Assembly (NCBI RefSeq): GCF_900182565.1
Contig: NZ_FXTI01000001.1
Span: 62,001 to 126,000 of the forward strand
Source of the DNA: Melghirimyces algeriensis
GTDB lineage: Bacteria; Bacillota; Bacilli; Thermoactinomycetales; DSM-45169
DNA length: 64,000 nt
Direction of reading: 5' to 3'
The translations under genes were made by a program, and so were the position numbers. Shown here one piece after another: positions 16,735 through 25,560 of this stretch. The stretch's first letter is position 1. Each line of letters opens with the position of its first letter. Under the pieces are notes generated by a model. That model made no database searches. It was not told the DNA's origin and saw nothing but the letters and a program-made list of their open reading frames with translations.

Positions 16735-17484
16735 ATGATTGAGGTTACGGGTTTGCGCAAACATTTTGGGGATACGGAAGTGCTTCGGGGGATTGATCTC
16801 CAGGTGAAAAAAGGGGATGTGCATTGTGTGATTGGACCGAGCGGATCAGGGAAGTCCACCTTGCTTCGGTGTGTCAATCTCCTGGAGATCCCTACGGAAG
16901 GGACCGTGCGCATCGGTCAGGAGCGGTTGGAGTTTGGAAAGGGAAGAGTCAAGGAACAAGCGATCCGCGCCTTGCGTTCCAAAACAGGGATGGTATTTCA
17001 GAGGTTTCACCTGTTTCCCCATTTAACGGTACTGCAAAATGTGATGGAAGGACCGATCACAGTAAAAAGGGAACCGCGTGCCCATGTGCTGGAACGTGCG
17101 GAGCGGTTACTGGATAAAGTGGGGTTGGCGGAAAAAAAGAATGCATTTCCGGAATCCCTATCCGGCGGTCAGCAACAACGCGTGGCAATTGCCAGGGCGC
17201 TCGCATTGGAACCGGATGTTCTTCTCTTTGATGAACCGACTTCCGCCCTGGACCCCGAACTGGTGGGGGAAGTCTTAAAAACCATGCGATCGTTGGCGGA
17301 AGAGGAGCAGACGATGGTGATTGTTACCCATGAAATGGAATTTGCCCGCGATGTGGCGGATGAAGTGTTGTTTATAGATGAGGGGCGGGTGGTGGAACAA
17401 GGTCCCCCCAGTCGATTGTTTACCCAACCCTCAGCAAAGCGGACCCAGCAGTTTCTTGCCAAAATGTTGGAGGCTTCCAGATAA
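16735..17484 (+). CDS. Amino acid ABC transporter ATP-binding protein (cystine type)
   Basis: 249 residues with every ABC motif: Walker A GPSGSGKST (about 34-42), Q-loop MVFQRFHLFPHLT, signature LSGGQQQRVAIARALA, Walker B VLLFDEPTSALDPE and a switch His in VTHEMEFAR. It belongs to the polar amino acid (GlnQ/TcyC) subfamily. Start ATG 16735 follows GGAGGAGG. It powers the permease encoded just upstream and ends at a strong bidirectional terminator. Confidence 0.93.
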   Translation: MIEVTGLRKHFGDTEVLRGIDLQVKKGDVHCVIGPSGSGKSTLLRCVNLLEIPTEGTVRIGQERLEFGKGRVKEQAIRALRSKTGMVFQRFHLFPHLTVLQNVMEGPITVKREPRAHVLERAERLLDKVGLAEKKNAFPESLSGGQQQRVAIARALALEPDVLLFDEPTSALDPELVGEVLKTMRSLAEEEQTMVIVTHEMEFARDVADEVLFIDEGRVVEQGPPSRLFTQPSAKRTQQFLAKMLEASR

Positions 17485-17490
17485 AACAGC

Positions 17491-17535
17491 AGAACAACGG
17501 CGAAACCCATGTGGGTTTCGCCGTTGTTCTGTTTT
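17491..17535. terminator. Strong bidirectional terminator
   Basis: AGAACAACGGCGAAACCCA pairs with its exact complement across a tight CATG turn (stem 17491-17530), with T runs on the right and A runs on the left. It serves the amino acid importer from the left and the exporter operon from the right. Confidence 0.92.
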
Positions 17536-18278
17536 TAGGTCCAATCCCGGCGTGTCGTGTGGAGCCATCCACCGCCAAAGGCGAGTAGAAAGCCCCCAAA
17601 GATGACAACCCATAACGTCATGGGCTCAATGGAGAGAATCCCTGACTCCGTTGGTTCCGGAATCATGGCACTATATGGTTGTGACCAGGGATACCAAGGG
17701 CTGAATTGTTCAGACTGTGCGGTGAAAATATTGGGAATGGACAGAAGGATATTGATGACCAAAGGGACACCAAAGCTTTTCCACAAATGGGATACCCATA
17801 ATTGCAGAGCGACGACGGGGAGGACAGCAATCCACCCGGAAAATGCACTGCGCCATACTACCGTTGCCTCTATGTTTTCTGCAAATCCCTGTGTGATCGC
17901 CAAGAGATAATACATACCCAGAAAGAGCAGTTGGCTCAGGGCGGTCAGGATCATCAAAATCGTAGCCTTGGACAGCCAAACGCTGGAACGGGAAATCGGC
18001 CAGGTGAAAAGCAGTTTCCATGCACCCTGTGTATGTTCATTACGACAGATCAGCGCAGCAAACACACCCGTCATTATGGGATAGAACAGCCAGGCATAAT
18101 TGTTCATTGTCATTTGATAGACAAATATCCACTTCGGCATGTCGGCTGGAATATCCATACTTAATGAGGTGAGCCCAACCAATGTGGATAAGATCGGTCC
18201 GATCAACAACAGGGAGAGGATAAGTCCCTTTTGCAACTTTTTCCATTCAGCACACAGCAGGACAAAAAAGTCACGCAT
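17535..18278 (-). CDS. ABC-2 type permease, LanG/BcrB-like
   Basis: 247 residues with six membrane segments, ABC-2 family. MRDFFVLLCAEWKKLQKGL opens the protein, and a MTGVFAALICRNEHTQGAWKLLFTWPISRSSVWLSKA block follows; such a block occurs in both permeases of lantibiotic-immunity exporters. Start ATG 18278 follows GGGAGGTGAG; a longer frame to 18359 is inside the neighbour. Its start overlaps the stop of the preceding permease (TAATG). Last gene of a five-gene leftward operon (regulator, kinase, ATPase, two permeases). Probably exports or expels membrane-active peptides. Confidence 0.85.
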   Translation of the reverse strand: MRDFFVLLCAEWKKLQKGLILSLLLIGPILSTLVGLTSLSMDIPADMPKWIFVYQMTMNNYAWLFYPIMTGVFAALICRNEHTQGAWKLLFTWPISRSSVWLSKATILMILTALSQLLFLGMYYLLAITQGFAENIEATVVWRSAFSGWIAVLPVVALQLWVSHLWKSFGVPLVINILLSIPNIFTAQSEQFSPWYPWSQPYSAMIPEPTESGILSIEPMTLWVVIFGGFLLAFGGGWLHTTRRDWT

Positions 18279-18994
18279 TATCTCACCTCCCGTCGCATGA
18301 TGATGGTTGCTCCGATCAGAAGCAGGATGACCCCTTGGCAGATGGCGAACGGTAACCAAAAGTGCGGATCATTGTCGCCCCCGATGTCCAAAGGCATGAC
18401 ATTGCGAATATACGCCCAAGGAAGCCACTTGGAGATTCCGCCGGCGATCAGAATGCCAGCGATGCCAATGGTGAGCGGCCAGGCCTGATTATCCCACTGG
18501 ATGGAAAAATATAGTTGCAACGCTAACACCGGTAGGGACGCCAATGTCGGATACAAAACACTTTTGATAATCATCTCCCACGGGATGGTACCCGATAAAT
18601 CGGCCCAAACCCAGAGAAAGCCCAATGCAGGTACGGTGAGTCCGGCGCAGATGGTCATCAGGAGAAACAGGGGGATGGCTTTTCCCAGGTAAATCTGAAA
18701 GCGTGAGACGGGCAGGGTGAACAGGTACTTCCATGTTGATCCTTGGTGTTCCATGCCTGCCAGCAAGGAAGCAAACAGTGTACCGGCCAAGGGAATGGCC
18801 AAGTAGAGCAGCATGCGTGACTCCATCACCAGACTCGTCAGATCATCCGGGTATTTTCTCACAAAATAGTCTCCGCGGAGCCCGAAGTTGATCATCATGC
18901 ATCCCATGATCCCGATGGGACCCAGGATGAGCAGAGCGATGATCCAGGTGCGCTTCATTTTCAGTCTCTCGGCTCCAAGCAGGCGCAGGATCAC
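18278..18994 (-). CDS. ABC-2 type permease, LanE-like
   Basis: 238 residues with six membrane segments, a divergent paralogue of the following permease. Shared blocks are the N-terminal LGAERLKMKRTWIIALLILGPIG and LLAGMEHQGSTWKYLFTLPVSRFQIYLGKAIPL. The pairing of two unequal permeases with one ATPase is the LanFEG layout. The GTG/ATG start region overlaps the ATPase stop by four bases, so translation is coupled. Role: membrane half of an exporter, likely for antimicrobial peptides; inferred from architecture. Confidence 0.85.
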   Translation of the reverse strand: MILRLLGAERLKMKRTWIIALLILGPIGIMGCMMINFGLRGDYFVRKYPDDLTSLVMESRMLLYLAIPLAGTLFASLLAGMEHQGSTWKYLFTLPVSRFQIYLGKAIPLFLLMTICAGLTVPALGFLWVWADLSGTIPWEMIIKSVLYPTLASLPVLALQLYFSIQWDNQAWPLTIGIAGILIAGGISKWLPWAYIRNVMPLDIGGDNDPHFWLPFAICQGVILLLIGATIIMRREVR

Positions 18995-19905
18995 GGTGTT
19001 TCCCCCTCCTCTGTCAAACCGAGGAAGATTTCTTCCAAAGATTGTTTGACTTCTTCCACCCGATAGACGGAAAAACGGTGTGTGACCAGATGTTCCACAA
19101 TATGCGCTGTCTCTTGCTGGCTAAGGGATTCCGTCCAAATCCCATCCTCTTCGACGGAAACAGACAGACCCTCTGAGGCAAGCAGTTGGGCGGCGACGTT
19201 GGCATCGCCTACACCGAAACGCATCCGGGGACGGCTCTGCTCCTGCAAGGAAGTGATGGAGCCTTGAAAGATCATTTTTCCATTGCGTATGATTCCTACT
19301 TGTGTGGCCATTTGTTCAATTTCACTCAATAGGTGACTGGAGACAAGTACACTCATCCCGTGTTCTCGTGGCAGTTCCTTAATAAATTCCCGCATTTCCT
19401 GAATCCCCGACGGGTCCAGTCCATTGGTCGGCTCGTCCAGAATGAGCAACTCCGGCTTTCCCAAGAGAGCGGTTGCAATGCCCAGTCGTTGCTTCATGCC
19501 GAGAGAGTATTGCTTGACTTTTTTATGGGCTGCTTGGGTGAGACGAACCATTTCCAACACTTCATCGACCCGTTTGCTTGGGACGCCCAAGATGCGACGG
19601 GCCACTTCCAGATTCTCTTTTCCTGTCAGATGACCATAGTATGAAGGGGATTCCACAAGAGAACCCACACGTTTTAAAATGGATTTACGCTCTTTGTGCA
19701 GATCCTTGCCAAAGAGTTGAATCTCCCCTTCCGAAGGTCGAATCAATCCAAGGAGCATACGAATGGTAGTGGTTTTTCCGGCTCCGTTCGGTCCCAAAAA
19801 CCCATAAATCTCTCCCTGTTTAATATTTAAATTTACGTTTTGAACAACGGTTGTTTTGCCATATCTGCGTGTTAACTGTGTCGTTTGAACAACAGTTTTT
19901 GTCAC
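18991..19905 (-). CDS. ABC exporter ATP-binding protein, LanF/BcrA-like
   Basis: 304 residues. Walker A GPNGAGKTTT (about 39-48), signature YSLGMKQRLGIATALL, Walker B LLILDEPTNGLDPSG and a C-terminal extension of about 80 residues typical of BcrA/LanF ATPases (GVGDANVAAQLLASEG...). I use GTG 19905, eight bases after GGAGG; the upstream GTG 19914 falls inside that ribosome site. It energises the two following permeases. The histidine kinase gene ends 71 bases upstream, so the two-component system and transporter probably form one transcript. Confidence 0.92.
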   Translation of the reverse strand: MTKTVVQTTQLTRRYGKTTVVQNVNLNIKQGEIYGFLGPNGAGKTTTIRMLLGLIRPSEGEIQLFGKDLHKERKSILKRVGSLVESPSYYGHLTGKENLEVARRILGVPSKRVDEVLEMVRLTQAAHKKVKQYSLGMKQRLGIATALLGKPELLILDEPTNGLDPSGIQEMREFIKELPREHGMSVLVSSHLLSEIEQMATQVGIIRNGKMIFQGSITSLQEQSRPRMRFGVGDANVAAQLLASEGLSVSVEEDGIWTESLSQQETAHIVEHLVTHRFSVYRVEEVKQSLEEIFLGLTEEGETP

Positions 19906-19975
19906 AACCCTCACCTCCGTTTCCTAGCATAAATGGTTTTGTTATATGCCAGTGAAACAGGATCTTAACAGAAGC

Positions 19976-21718
19976 TTAATTTTGAAGGGGAGGGAGATAG
20001 ATTTCCATGGTCGTTCCTTTGTCCTGAACCGAATGTACATTGATGGAACCGCCGTGAGCCCGAATCAGTTGTTCTGCGATCGCCAGTCCCAGTCCGGTTC
20101 CTTCCGAGGTATGGGTGTGTGTGCCACGATAATAGCGCTTAAAAAGGTTTTGTTGGGTTTCTTCATCCATGCCATGTCCATTGTCCCGGATGCGGATATA
20201 AATGCCGGGATACAAAACAGATGGTTCTTGCTGGAATGAATCCCCCTTGACTTCCAATATCACTTGGGTATTGGGGGGATTATGTACCAAAGCATTGATC
20301 GCCATGTTATCGATGGCTCGTTTAAACCAATGGGGGTCCAATGGATAGAGAAGACGTTCCCCTTCCGGGGCGTGAAATTGGATTTCCGCCTGTTTGGCCA
20401 GCTTATGGTTGGCCAGATCTACAGCCACCCGGCGAACCAACTCTTTAACCTGAGTTGGTTCTTTGCTAAGCGGGAGTACATCATTTTTTAACCGATAGGT
20501 AAGGTTGAGATCTTCCAACAGCCGCTCCATATGTTCTGACTTTTCCCGGATGACACGGGCATGGGAGCGCACTTCATCCGCTGTCCATTGATAATGTTCG
20601 GTCTCCAACAGGGTAGCGTAGCCCTTGACGGAGGATAAGGGTGTCTTCATATCATGGGAAACTCCGGTGATCCACTCTTCCCGTGTCGTTTCCAGACGTT
20701 TGCGTTCCACTTCCGACTGTTTTAGGGTTTTGGTCAGATGATCCATTGCCTCGATCACATCCCGGTAGATGCGATAGGGGCGTGTAAGTTTTCCATCTGT
20801 GTTACGGCTTGGGAGCGATCCGTCCCTATCAGTCGGTTCTATATATGCTCCCCGCGCGAGGGATTGAATCCAGCCCATGATATGGAGTAAGGGTTTCCCC
20901 AGTTGTCTTCCATACCACCAGGAGACAACGATGATCCAGATCAGCATCATCCCGGTGGTTCCCATTTGACCGATTTCAATGAGCTTTTCTTTGAAATCGA
21001 TTTCATTCACGCCATAAATCCATGTTTCTTTATGATCTGGGTCATACCATATTTGGCTTCGGGAATCTTCCGATAAAATTTGTTTCTTTTCCAATAACTT
21101 TCCAGGACTCAGTTGTGTCGGTTGATTGGCGGGGCGATGAAATTGGTAGATCTCTTTTCCTTTGTCATTTAATACCTGAACCCATGCCTTCTCTTTTTGC
21201 AGGCGGTTTTTCCATTGTTGGGGGAGTTGAAGCGATTCGCCGTTTCTTTTTACATCTTGAGCCATATATTTTAAATGGATATAGGATTGGAGTCGAAGTA
21301 CCCAAGTCAGATCTTCTCCATTTTTGGGGGCATGCCAGGTAGACAAACCTCGATCCATTGCTTCTTCCTCGGCCAATTGTCCTGCGGTCAGCCGCTTCGG
21401 CCACGATGGGGGCACACCGAACCGATAGATTTCCCTTCCTTGGTGATCCAATATTTGTAACCAGGCATTTCGCTCTTTGAGTTGCTTTATGACGGCGGGG
21501 GAAACCTGTGCCTTTTCCTGTTTGTAGGTTGTCTCATTGACGATTTCTCGCAACCAGTCGCCGACGTAGAAATTGTCCTGATAGGTCTCGTTGTTTCCCC
21601 CTTCATAATAGACATTGTAGATGATCACCGTCATAAGATAGGAGAGAGGAACGGTGAGAAGACAGGCGATCAGTAACAGTAAAAACCGTATGGTCAATCG
21701 CGTTTTTAGGCTGATCAT
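19976..21718 (-). CDS. Sensor histidine kinase with duplicated extracellular module
   Basis: 580 residues: membrane segment 1 (about 12-34), a large extracellular region (35-250), membrane segment 2 (about 252-268), then HisKA (SHDMKTPLSS, His355) and HATPase (DNMAINALVHNPP, DNGHGMDEETQ, GTGLGLAIAEQLI). The extracellular region contains two similar copies of about 65 residues: KERNAWLQILDHQGREIYRF near 81-100 and QKEKAWVQVLNDKGKEIYQF near 174-193, each followed by a P-rich strand and L(T/S)xGxL. The start overlaps the regulator stop. It probably senses an envelope stress or peptide and controls the ABC exporter downstream. Confidence 0.93.
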   Translation of the reverse strand: MISLKTRLTIRFLLLLIACLLTVPLSYLMTVIIYNVYYEGGNNETYQDNFYVGDWLREIVNETTYKQEKAQVSPAVIKQLKERNAWLQILDHQGREIYRFGVPPSWPKRLTAGQLAEEEAMDRGLSTWHAPKNGEDLTWVLRLQSYIHLKYMAQDVKRNGESLQLPQQWKNRLQKEKAWVQVLNDKGKEIYQFHRPANQPTQLSPGKLLEKKQILSEDSRSQIWYDPDHKETWIYGVNEIDFKEKLIEIGQMGTTGMMLIWIIVVSWWYGRQLGKPLLHIMGWIQSLARGAYIEPTDRDGSLPSRNTDGKLTRPYRIYRDVIEAMDHLTKTLKQSEVERKRLETTREEWITGVSHDMKTPLSSVKGYATLLETEHYQWTADEVRSHARVIREKSEHMERLLEDLNLTYRLKNDVLPLSKEPTQVKELVRRVAVDLANHKLAKQAEIQFHAPEGERLLYPLDPHWFKRAIDNMAINALVHNPPNTQVILEVKGDSFQQEPSVLYPGIYIRIRDNGHGMDEETQQNLFKRYYRGTHTHTSEGTGLGLAIAEQLIRAHGGSINVHSVQDKGTTMEIYLPPLQN

Positions 21719-22431
21719 CGCTTGTCATCTCCGGATGGAACCAGTTTATATCCCAATCCGCGTACGGTGATTAAATAACGTGGCTGTGAGGGATTGGGTT
21801 CAATCTTTTCCCGCAGACGGCGAATATGGACCATCACCGTATTATCATCGCCCATGCTTTCTTCTCCCCACACGTATTCATAGAGTTGAGATTTACTGAA
21901 AAGCCGGTTGGGATGTTTGGCGAGATAGGTTAATAATTGAAACTCCCTGGCTGGACATGGAACATCCTGCCCATTTACTTCCAGCTTTCCTTCTGATTCG
22001 ATAATACGTACCGGGCCGAAGGCATGGACCACAGGGGCAGACTCTGTCACAGCATGGGCCCACTGATGCTGTCGTCGTAAGTGAACCTTCACGCGAGCTG
22101 CCACTTCCAGAGGGTTAAAGGGCTTGGTGATATAGTCATCTCCTCCAATCCCCAGTCCCATCAGCTTGTCAAGGTCGTTTCCCCGTGCAGTTAAAAAGAG
22201 AATGGGTACCGTAGAAAAACGTCGCATTTGTTGACAGAGGTCAAACCCTTCTCCATCAGGAAGCATCACATCCAAAATGATGAGGTCGGGAGAGAGTTGT
22301 TGTGCCTTTTTTAAAGCTTCTGTGGCTGAGGAGGCCGTATGAAGATCTGTAAAGCCTTCTTTTGTAAGGACAACCTTTAATAATTGAAGAATTTCTTCTT
22401 CGTCATCAACGAGCAAGAGTTTTGCTGACAT
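21715..22431 (-). CDS. OmpR/PhoB-family response regulator
   Basis: 238 residues. Receiver domain with LLLVDDEEEIL, phosphorylation Asp54 in LDVMLPDG, Thr in LFLTARG and Lys in YITKPFNP. A winged-helix DNA-binding domain follows (about 140-232; REFQLLTYLAKHPNRLFSKSQLYEYVWGEESMGDDNTVMVHIRRLREKI). First gene of the operon; start ATG 22431 follows GGAGGAAAG. Its partner is the overlapping kinase gene. Target is most likely the co-transcribed ABC exporter, as in LanRK/CprRK-like systems. Confidence 0.95.
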   Translation of the reverse strand: MSAKLLLVDDEEEILQLLKVVLTKEGFTDLHTASSATEALKKAQQLSPDLIILDVMLPDGEGFDLCQQMRRFSTVPILFLTARGNDLDKLMGLGIGGDDYITKPFNPLEVAARVKVHLRRQHQWAHAVTESAPVVHAFGPVRIIESEGKLEVNGQDVPCPAREFQLLTYLAKHPNRLFSKSQLYEYVWGEESMGDDNTVMVHIRRLREKIEPNPSQPRYLITVRGLGYKLVPSGDDKR

Positions 22432-22623
22432 GGTTTCTTTCCTCCATATGATGGGTTTTAAGAATGGGTGGGAAAGGGGTACATATAGTTAAAGGTTTGA
22501 AGAGTCAGATATTTTTCCGTTAAGAATTTCAATATAACCATATCAAATATACTCTGAGAAAGGTATATGAGTTCGATGGAACGAAGTGTTGGCTAGGAGG
22601 AGTGAAGAGAGGGAGGGAGAAGG

Positions 22624-23337
22624 ATGAGGCGAGTGGGTGTTTTATCGTTGGTGTTGGCCTGTTTGTCATTGGTTGGTTGTACCGATCTGTCTCCTTCGCC
22701 GGATTCATCTGAAAAGAGTCCTGCGGATGAGGACCGGAAACATCGTTATTCTTCCCAGATTGATCGAGTGGTGGATGGGGATACCGTTCATCTCAAAGAG
22801 CCGGTTTTGGGTTCCACCAAAGTCCGAATGCTCTCGATGGATGCTCCAGAAGTCAACTATCAAGGGAAAAGTCAGGGAAAGTATGGAGTGGAAGCCACCG
22901 ATTATCTCAAGAAGCGTCTTCCTGAAGGAACAGATGTTCAAGTCGTTTTGGGTCAAGAGAAAAAAGATGACTATGGTCGGTTACTGGCTTATCTGGAAGT
23001 AGAGAATCAGGATATCAATGAGGAGATGGTTCGCCAGGGGTATGCGGTTCCCTACTTTATCTATCCCAATGTGGACCGGTTTCAGGCATTTCGGGAAGCG
23101 TTACAGCAAGCCCGAAAAGAAGGTCGTGGAATCTGGAATCCCGATGGTCCTTTGGAGGAAATGCCGTTTGAGTTTCGATTGCGGGTGGGAAACCGAGAGC
23201 CGAATAAATATGTAGGCAATTTTGAAACAAAGGAGTATGTAGAACCAGTGGATTATCCGGACATTCCTCTTGAACAACGGATTTTCTTTTGGAATGCAGA
23301 GGATGCAGAAGAGGCAGGGTACAAAAAGAAACCTTGA
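22624..23337 (+). CDS. Thermonuclease-like lipoprotein (SNase domain)
   Basis: 237 residues with a lipoprotein signal (lipobox LVGC, Cys19) and a staphylococcal nuclease domain (about 40-178). DRVVDGDTVHL supplies metal-binding Asp, VRMLSMDAPEV the Arg-Asp-Glu catalytic block, and KKDDYGRLLAYL the second catalytic Arg. After the domain come about 55 extra residues of no clear homology. It should act outside the cell, anchored to the membrane, cutting nucleic acid in a calcium-dependent way. Start ATG 22624 follows GGGAGGGAGAAGG. Confidence 0.9.
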   Translation: MRRVGVLSLVLACLSLVGCTDLSPSPDSSEKSPADEDRKHRYSSQIDRVVDGDTVHLKEPVLGSTKVRMLSMDAPEVNYQGKSQGKYGVEATDYLKKRLPEGTDVQVVLGQEKKDDYGRLLAYLEVENQDINEEMVRQGYAVPYFIYPNVDRFQAFREALQQARKEGRGIWNPDGPLEEMPFEFRLRVGNREPNKYVGNFETKEYVEPVDYPDIPLEQRIFFWNAEDAEEAGYKKKP

Positions 23338-23338
23338 G

Positions 23339-23358
23339 CACCCATCAGGGTGTTTTTT
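23339..23358 (+). terminator. Terminator of the nuclease gene
   Basis: CACCC and GGGTG around ATCA, followed by six T, directly after the stop codon. Confidence 0.8.
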
Positions 23359-23439
23359 ATTTTTAACGAAATGTTTTAACATGATTTTATATGATTATGA
23401 TAGAATATTTTTTAGAAAGAATACAGGGAGGTTGGATCA

Positions 23440-23667
23440 TTGCACACCGGTGAATATGGTTGGGTAACCGAACATGGAGAAACCATTCATTTAAAAGATG
23501 ATGATTGTCCTGTATCCAGTGCGATTATGAAGGGTGACCGAAAAGCGCGACAGGTACATATTGAAACGGCTCGCGAAGAAGGCTATCAAATCTGTCGTCA
23601 TTGTTGGAAAGAGTTTCAGGAAGATTTGGGAGAGTTGATGGGCGGATCATTGGAAGAAAGTGATTAA
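23440..23667 (+). CDS. Small hypothetical protein with CxxC
   Basis: 75 residues from TTG 23440, eight bases after GGGAGG. It contains DDDCPVSSAIM, then YQICRHCWKEF; the three cysteines and nearby histidines could bind zinc. It is acidic at the C-terminus, with no membrane segment. Stand-alone gene between two terminators. I do not recognise the family and assign no function. Confidence 0.65.
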   Translation: MHTGEYGWVTEHGETIHLKDDDCPVSSAIMKGDRKARQVHIETAREEGYQICRHCWKEFQEDLGELMGGSLEESD

Positions 23668-23743
23668 CAGCATATAACAGGACCTACACAGAGGAGAAAA
23701 GCGGTCCGTTTTTGCACCTTGCGGCAAACGAAGCGCTCGAAAA

Positions 23744-23779
23744 AACACCGGTGATTACAAAAGGAAACCGGTGTTTTTG
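23744..23779 (+). terminator. Terminator after the small CxxC gene
   Basis: AAACACCGGT and ACCGGTGTTT form a stem around a loop of about 13 bases, followed by T residues. Confidence 0.75.
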
Positions 23780-23903
23780 TATCCTCTTATATCGGATAAT
23801 CATAGAATCAGCATAAAAATATATTGAAATGATTGGTAAGATATCATTAGAGAAAGATTAATAATATTGTTACTTGATAAAATCATTTCAGGGAGTGAGA
23901 GCA

Positions 23904-25181
23904 TTGGCTTATCTATTGGTGAAGAATGGAACGTTGATTGATGGAAACGGAGGCCCTCCGATTTCGGATGCAGCGGTATTGATTCAAGAGAAGCGGATTA
24001 AATGGGTGGGCCGATGGAATGATATGAAGTTGCCAAATGAGAAAGTTAATGTGATCGATGCTCAGGGAGGGTTTATCCTTCCGGGTTTTATTGATTCGCA
24101 TGTTCATATGATGATGAGTGGCAATTATCATCAGGAGTTAATGTCCGCACCGTTTTCGTTGAAGTTTTATCAAGCGATCCAGCATATGAAACGTACGATT
24201 GATGTGGGGATTACATCGGTAAGGGATGCCGGATATACGGATGTGGGAGTGAAAGAAGCGGTGGAGAGAGGGTGGGTCCTGGGACCGCGGATGCAGATCA
24301 GTGTCACGCCGCTCACGATCACTGGGGGTCATGGTGACTTTTGGTTGCGTTCAGGGCTTGATGTTACGGAGTGTATGACTTATCCGACGATGCCGGATGG
24401 GATCTGTGATGGTCGCGAACAGGTTCGTCAAAAGGTGAGAGAAGTGCTGCGTTCCGGAGCGGATCTGATTAAAGTTCATGCTACGGGTGGGATTATGAGT
24501 CCGACAGATCATCCTGAGTTTACACAGTTTTCCCTGGAAGAACTTTCGGTGATGGTCGAGGAAGCGGCTTTTCGGCGAGGAGCGAAAGTAATGGCGCATG
24601 CACAGGGGTTGGAAGGGGTCAAAAACGCTGTCCGGGCAGGCGTGCACTCAATTGAGCACGGCATTTTTTTGGATGATGAAGCGATTGAGTTAATGGTGGA
24701 AAACGGAACTTATCTGGTTCCGACATTGATTGCGGGTGTCGGGGTGCTGGAGGTTGGAAAGGAAAGCGGGAATATACCTGCCCATGCCTTGCGAAAAGCA
24801 CAGGAAGTGGTGGATATACACTGCGAAAGCTTTGCCAAGGCTTATCAAGCCGGGGTAAAAATATCTATGGGAACAGATGCCGGTGTCGTTCCCCATGGAA
24901 TCAATCTGCGGGAACTAAGTCTGATGTGTCAGGCGGGAATGCATCCTATGGAAGCGATTGTTGCTGCTACCAAGACGGCGGCTGATTGCCTGGGCTGGGA
25001 GGACCGTCTGGGGACGGTTGAAAGCGGGAAATTGGCGGACATCGTCATTTCCAAGACCGATCCGATCGCGGATATTCAGTCGTTAGAGAATCCGGATCAT
25101 ATTGTTGCAGTAATAAAAAATGGGTGTATGGTAAAGGATTTGTTAACCTCTCGTTGTAATTCTTCAAATGCGACTCCATAG
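23904..25181 (+). CDS. Amidohydrolase (COG1228, imidazolonepropionase/prolidase-like)
   Basis: 425-residue TIM-barrel metal hydrolase. Metal-binding HVH in FIDSHVHMMM, a likely carboxylated Lys in GADLIKVHATGG, His in VMAHAQG and HSIEHG, and Asp in MGTDAGVVPHG complete a binuclear site. The subfamily includes Xaa-Pro dipeptidase-like and other amidohydrolases acting on N-acyl or cyclic amides; the substrate cannot be read from sequence. I use TTG 23904, behind GGGAG with eight bases between, giving MAYLLVKNGTLIDGNGG. The TTG 23874 upstream has no ribosome site and adds residues unlike the family. Monocistronic. Confidence 0.88.
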   Translation: MAYLLVKNGTLIDGNGGPPISDAAVLIQEKRIKWVGRWNDMKLPNEKVNVIDAQGGFILPGFIDSHVHMMMSGNYHQELMSAPFSLKFYQAIQHMKRTIDVGITSVRDAGYTDVGVKEAVERGWVLGPRMQISVTPLTITGGHGDFWLRSGLDVTECMTYPTMPDGICDGREQVRQKVREVLRSGADLIKVHATGGIMSPTDHPEFTQFSLEELSVMVEEAAFRRGAKVMAHAQGLEGVKNAVRAGVHSIEHGIFLDDEAIELMVENGTYLVPTLIAGVGVLEVGKESGNIPAHALRKAQEVVDIHCESFAKAYQAGVKISMGTDAGVVPHGINLRELSLMCQAGMHPMEAIVAATKTAADCLGWEDRLGTVESGKLADIVISKTDPIADIQSLENPDHIVAVIKNGCMVKDLLTSRCNSSNATP

Positions 25182-25246
25182 GGGGAGATTAACCCTCTTT
25201 TTTGTTTTTCCGATAATAATAACGTATCGGATGATAAGTTTAAAAT

Positions 25247-25267
25247 CCCTGTTTTTTCAGGGGTTTT
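25247..25267 (+). terminator. Terminator after the amidohydrolase
   Basis: CCCTG and CAGGG around six T, followed by GTTTTCGTTTT. A weaker GGG...CCC hairpin with a T run lies just before it, at about 25182-25206. Confidence 0.6.
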
Positions 25268-25345
25268 CGTTTTGTATTGTCCTGTTTGCAAACATTTTGC
25301 TAACATACGTGAACGGAAAATATAAATCGTAAGATGAAAGGTAGC

Positions 25346-25382
25346 GTGGCTCGGTATCCCCACAAGGGGGATACCGAGCCAC
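25346..25382. repeat. Long perfect inverted repeat
   Basis: GTGGCTCGGTATCCCC (25346-25361) and its exact 16-base complement (25367-25382) flank a five-base ACAAG loop. Only AATTTTCT follows, so it is a poor intrinsic terminator by T run despite a very stable stem. It lies in a 370-base stretch without an intact gene. Confidence 0.7.
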
Positions 25383-25412
25383 AATTTTCTCTCTGCGTGT
25401 TACAGTTTGTAA

Positions 25413-25560
25413 GATATACGAATACTCAATGAACGGGCCATTCGCGCCTATGAACGTTTAGGTTTTCAGCGAGAAGGGGTACGCAGGGAAGCGTTATTCC
25501 AATGATGTGATCCTGATGGGGTTGCTTGCTCATGAATTTCGGAAGTCCTCTATCAAATAA
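25413..25560 (+). pseudogene. Remnant of a GNAT acetyltransferase C-terminus
   Basis: One frame reads NERAIRAYERLGFQREGVRREALFQ and then stops. The next frame continues NDVILMGLLAHEF and a few more codons to a stop at 25560. Together they match the C-terminal end of RimJ/RimL-type N-acetyltransferases, with a short deletion of about 15 bases at the frame change. A stop lies just upstream (about 25410) and no N-terminal half is present. The last bases overlap the convergent gene at 25553. Confidence 0.7.
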
